43,685 bases of DNA from Actinomycetota bacterium (GTDB lineage Bacteria; Actinomycetota; Thermoleophilia; Gaiellales; F1-60-MAGs149). A program made the position numbers and the translations under genes. The notes under the pieces are model-generated. The model had not been told where the DNA came from, did not search any database, and was given only the letters and a program-made list of their open reading frames with translations. Positions 42,460-43,685 of this stretch are shown in pieces (within the stretch, counting starts at the first letter, position 1; each line of letters starts with the position of its first letter). Where the stretch lies: the NCBI GenBank assembly GCA_016870485.1, contig VGBM01000013.1, positions 1 through 43,685 on the forward strand, in the 5' to 3' direction.

Positions 42460-43671
42460 ATGAGACACCTTGACCGTAAGGGCTTCCTGGCCCTCTCCGG
42501 CACCACGGGCCTCGCGGCCTTCATGGCCGCCTGCGGCGGCTCGTCGTCGTCCGACGGCGGCGGCGATGCGGACGGCGGGGGCGCCGCCGACGCGGGCAGT
42601 ACCGCGGCCGCGGTGCCCGCGCTCGACCCGGCCTCGGAACCGGGTGGCCCCATCGAGATCTTCACCTGGGCCGGGTACGACAACGACCCGAAGGCGGGCG
42701 CGCCGTGGATGTGGAGCCAGTACGAGGAGGGACCGTACGGAACCGAATCACCGCTGAAGTTCACGTTCCTCGAGGACGACACGCAGGCGCTCGCCAAGGT
42801 CGCGTCGGGGTACTCGCCCGACATCGTCCACCCCTGCGTGATGTGGGTGCCGCAGTGGAAGGAGGGCGGCCTGATCCAGCCGCTCGACCTCTCGCTGCTG
42901 CCCGACTACGAGGGCGTCCCCGCGGCAATCCGCGCCGGCGGCGAGATCGACGGCCAATCCTGGTTCGTACCGTTCGACGTTGGCTTCTCGACCCTGACCT
43001 ACGACGCCGACGCGATCAATTTCGATGAGGTCGGCGGCGAGGAGACCTGGCAGATCCTGCTCGACTCGCGCTACGCCGGCAAGATGTCGATGTTCAGCGA
43101 CCCGACATCCATCATCGGCGTGTCGCACATGATGAACGAGGGCGCCGTCGACCCGAACGTCCTGACCACGGAGCAGATCGCCGCCGCTAAGGAGACGGCG
43201 CTGAAGTGGAAGCCGAACCTGCGCAACTACTGGACGTCGCAGACCGATACGATCAACGACTTCGTCAACGGGAACCTGCTCGCGACCTACACCTGGCCTG
43301 ACGGCTACTGGCGGATCAAGAACCATCCGAAGATGAAGGACCGTAACATCAAGTTCATGCAGCCCAAGGAGGGCCGCCTGGCCTGGGTCTGCGGAATGGT
43401 GCTGGGCTCCGCCACGAAGCAGCCGGGCCGTGCCACCATGGCGATCGCGGCGGCGAACACGCCGCAGGCGGGCGCCTCCCTGACCGACATTTACCAGTAC
43501 TCGTCGGCGCAGCAGGCCGGCGTGATGGATCTGATTCAGGACAAGGCGCTGATCTCGGCGTTCGAGATCGACAACCCGTCCGCCTGGGAGCCGCCTAAGG
43601 CGTGGTTCGAGCATGCGATTCCGAACTACCGCGAGGTGATCGCCGCCGGCGAGGAGGTCAAGGCCTCCTAG
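42460..43671 (+). CDS. polyamine-type ABC substrate-binding lipoprotein, copy 2
   Basis: A 403-residue close paralogue of the 38871 gene. The signal MRHLDRKGFLALSG and lipobox FMAACGG (Cys24) are nearly the same. Long blocks are shared, for example IKFMQPKEGRLAWVCGMVL and MDLIQDKALISAFEID. Differences cluster where ligands usually sit: HPCVMWVPQWKEGG against HPCIAYTVQWKEAG, and QSWFVPFDVGFSTL against QPYLLPFDVGFSCL. This suggests an altered ligand. A weak AAGGGA ribosome-binding site precedes the ATG. Codons ending in A or T are more common than in copy 1. The gene ends 14 bases before the window edge. Confidence 0.87.
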   Translation: MRHLDRKGFLALSGTTGLAAFMAACGGSSSSDGGGDADGGGAADAGSTAAAVPALDPASEPGGPIEIFTWAGYDNDPKAGAPWMWSQYEEGPYGTESPLKFTFLEDDTQALAKVASGYSPDIVHPCVMWVPQWKEGGLIQPLDLSLLPDYEGVPAAIRAGGEIDGQSWFVPFDVGFSTLTYDADAINFDEVGGEETWQILLDSRYAGKMSMFSDPTSIIGVSHMMNEGAVDPNVLTTEQIAAAKETALKWKPNLRNYWTSQTDTINDFVNGNLLATYTWPDGYWRIKNHPKMKDRNIKFMQPKEGRLAWVCGMVLGSATKQPGRATMAIAAANTPQAGASLTDIYQYSSAQQAGVMDLIQDKALISAFEIDNPSAWEPPKAWFEHAIPNYREVIAAGEEVKAS

Positions 43672-43685
43672 CCGACCGCACGGGG

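Overview
The window is a GC-rich chromosomal segment of about 43.7 kb. Genes are densely packed, many overlap by 4 bases (ATGA, GTGA, TTGA), and third codon positions are almost all G or C. It looks like an Actinomycetota chromosome: it carries CarD, DisA next to RadA, a DUF2469 protein (an actinobacterial signature family), a high-GC LytR-CpsA-Psr protein, and many genes whose -10 box lies 6-8 bases before the start codon, which points to leaderless mRNAs. A deep lineage such as Thermoleophilia is my guess from the gene mix; it is not demonstrated.

Layout. 1-2142: 3' end of a MutY-type glycosylase, then lemA-htpX. 2139-8015: a conserved actinobacterial genome-integrity and isoprenoid block on the minus strand (radA, disA, carD, ispD, ispF). 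A stand-alone 5'-3' exonuclease is inserted between radA and disA, and a PHP phosphatase between ispD and ispF. 8153-9459: a three-gene cassette of an exported DUF6916-like protein and two tandem tail-collar (microcystin-dependent-protein type) genes, with no phage genes around it. 9482-13508: a zinc/manganese ABC operon in which one permease is fused in frame to the metal-binding lipoprotein, divergent from a Fur/Zur gene, with a Fur-type 7-1-7 palindrome between them. 13509-18067: clpC, lysS, greA. 18172-22878: dus, then a minus-strand folate/CoA operon (folP, folB, folK, DUF2469, coaX, methyltransferase). 22879-23452: a frameshifted membrane-protein frame that runs into folP. 23500-30859: tRNA-Met, an LCP protein, rsmI, metG-tatD-ksgA-ispE, a membrane protein, an amidase and tRNA-Gln.

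30866-37583: a more accessory stretch. It holds an enolase-superfamily dehydratase, a modA-modB-Mop regulator operon without modC, two uncharacterised proteins, a 2-keto-4-pentenoate hydratase-like enzyme, a methyltransferase and a TetR regulator. 37724-43671: a polyamine/opine-type ABC importer (ATPase, lipoprotein, two permeases, a small exported protein, and a second paralogous lipoprotein). A palindromic operator between it and the TetR gene suggests TetR control.

No CRISPR array, insertion sequence, rRNA or replication origin was seen. The most unusual elements are the permease-lipoprotein fusion with an internal lipobox, the collar/DUF6916 cassette, the modC-less molybdate locus with its candidate operator, opposed -10 boxes in very short divergent intergenic gaps, and convergent genes that share a single CTAG as both stop codons.
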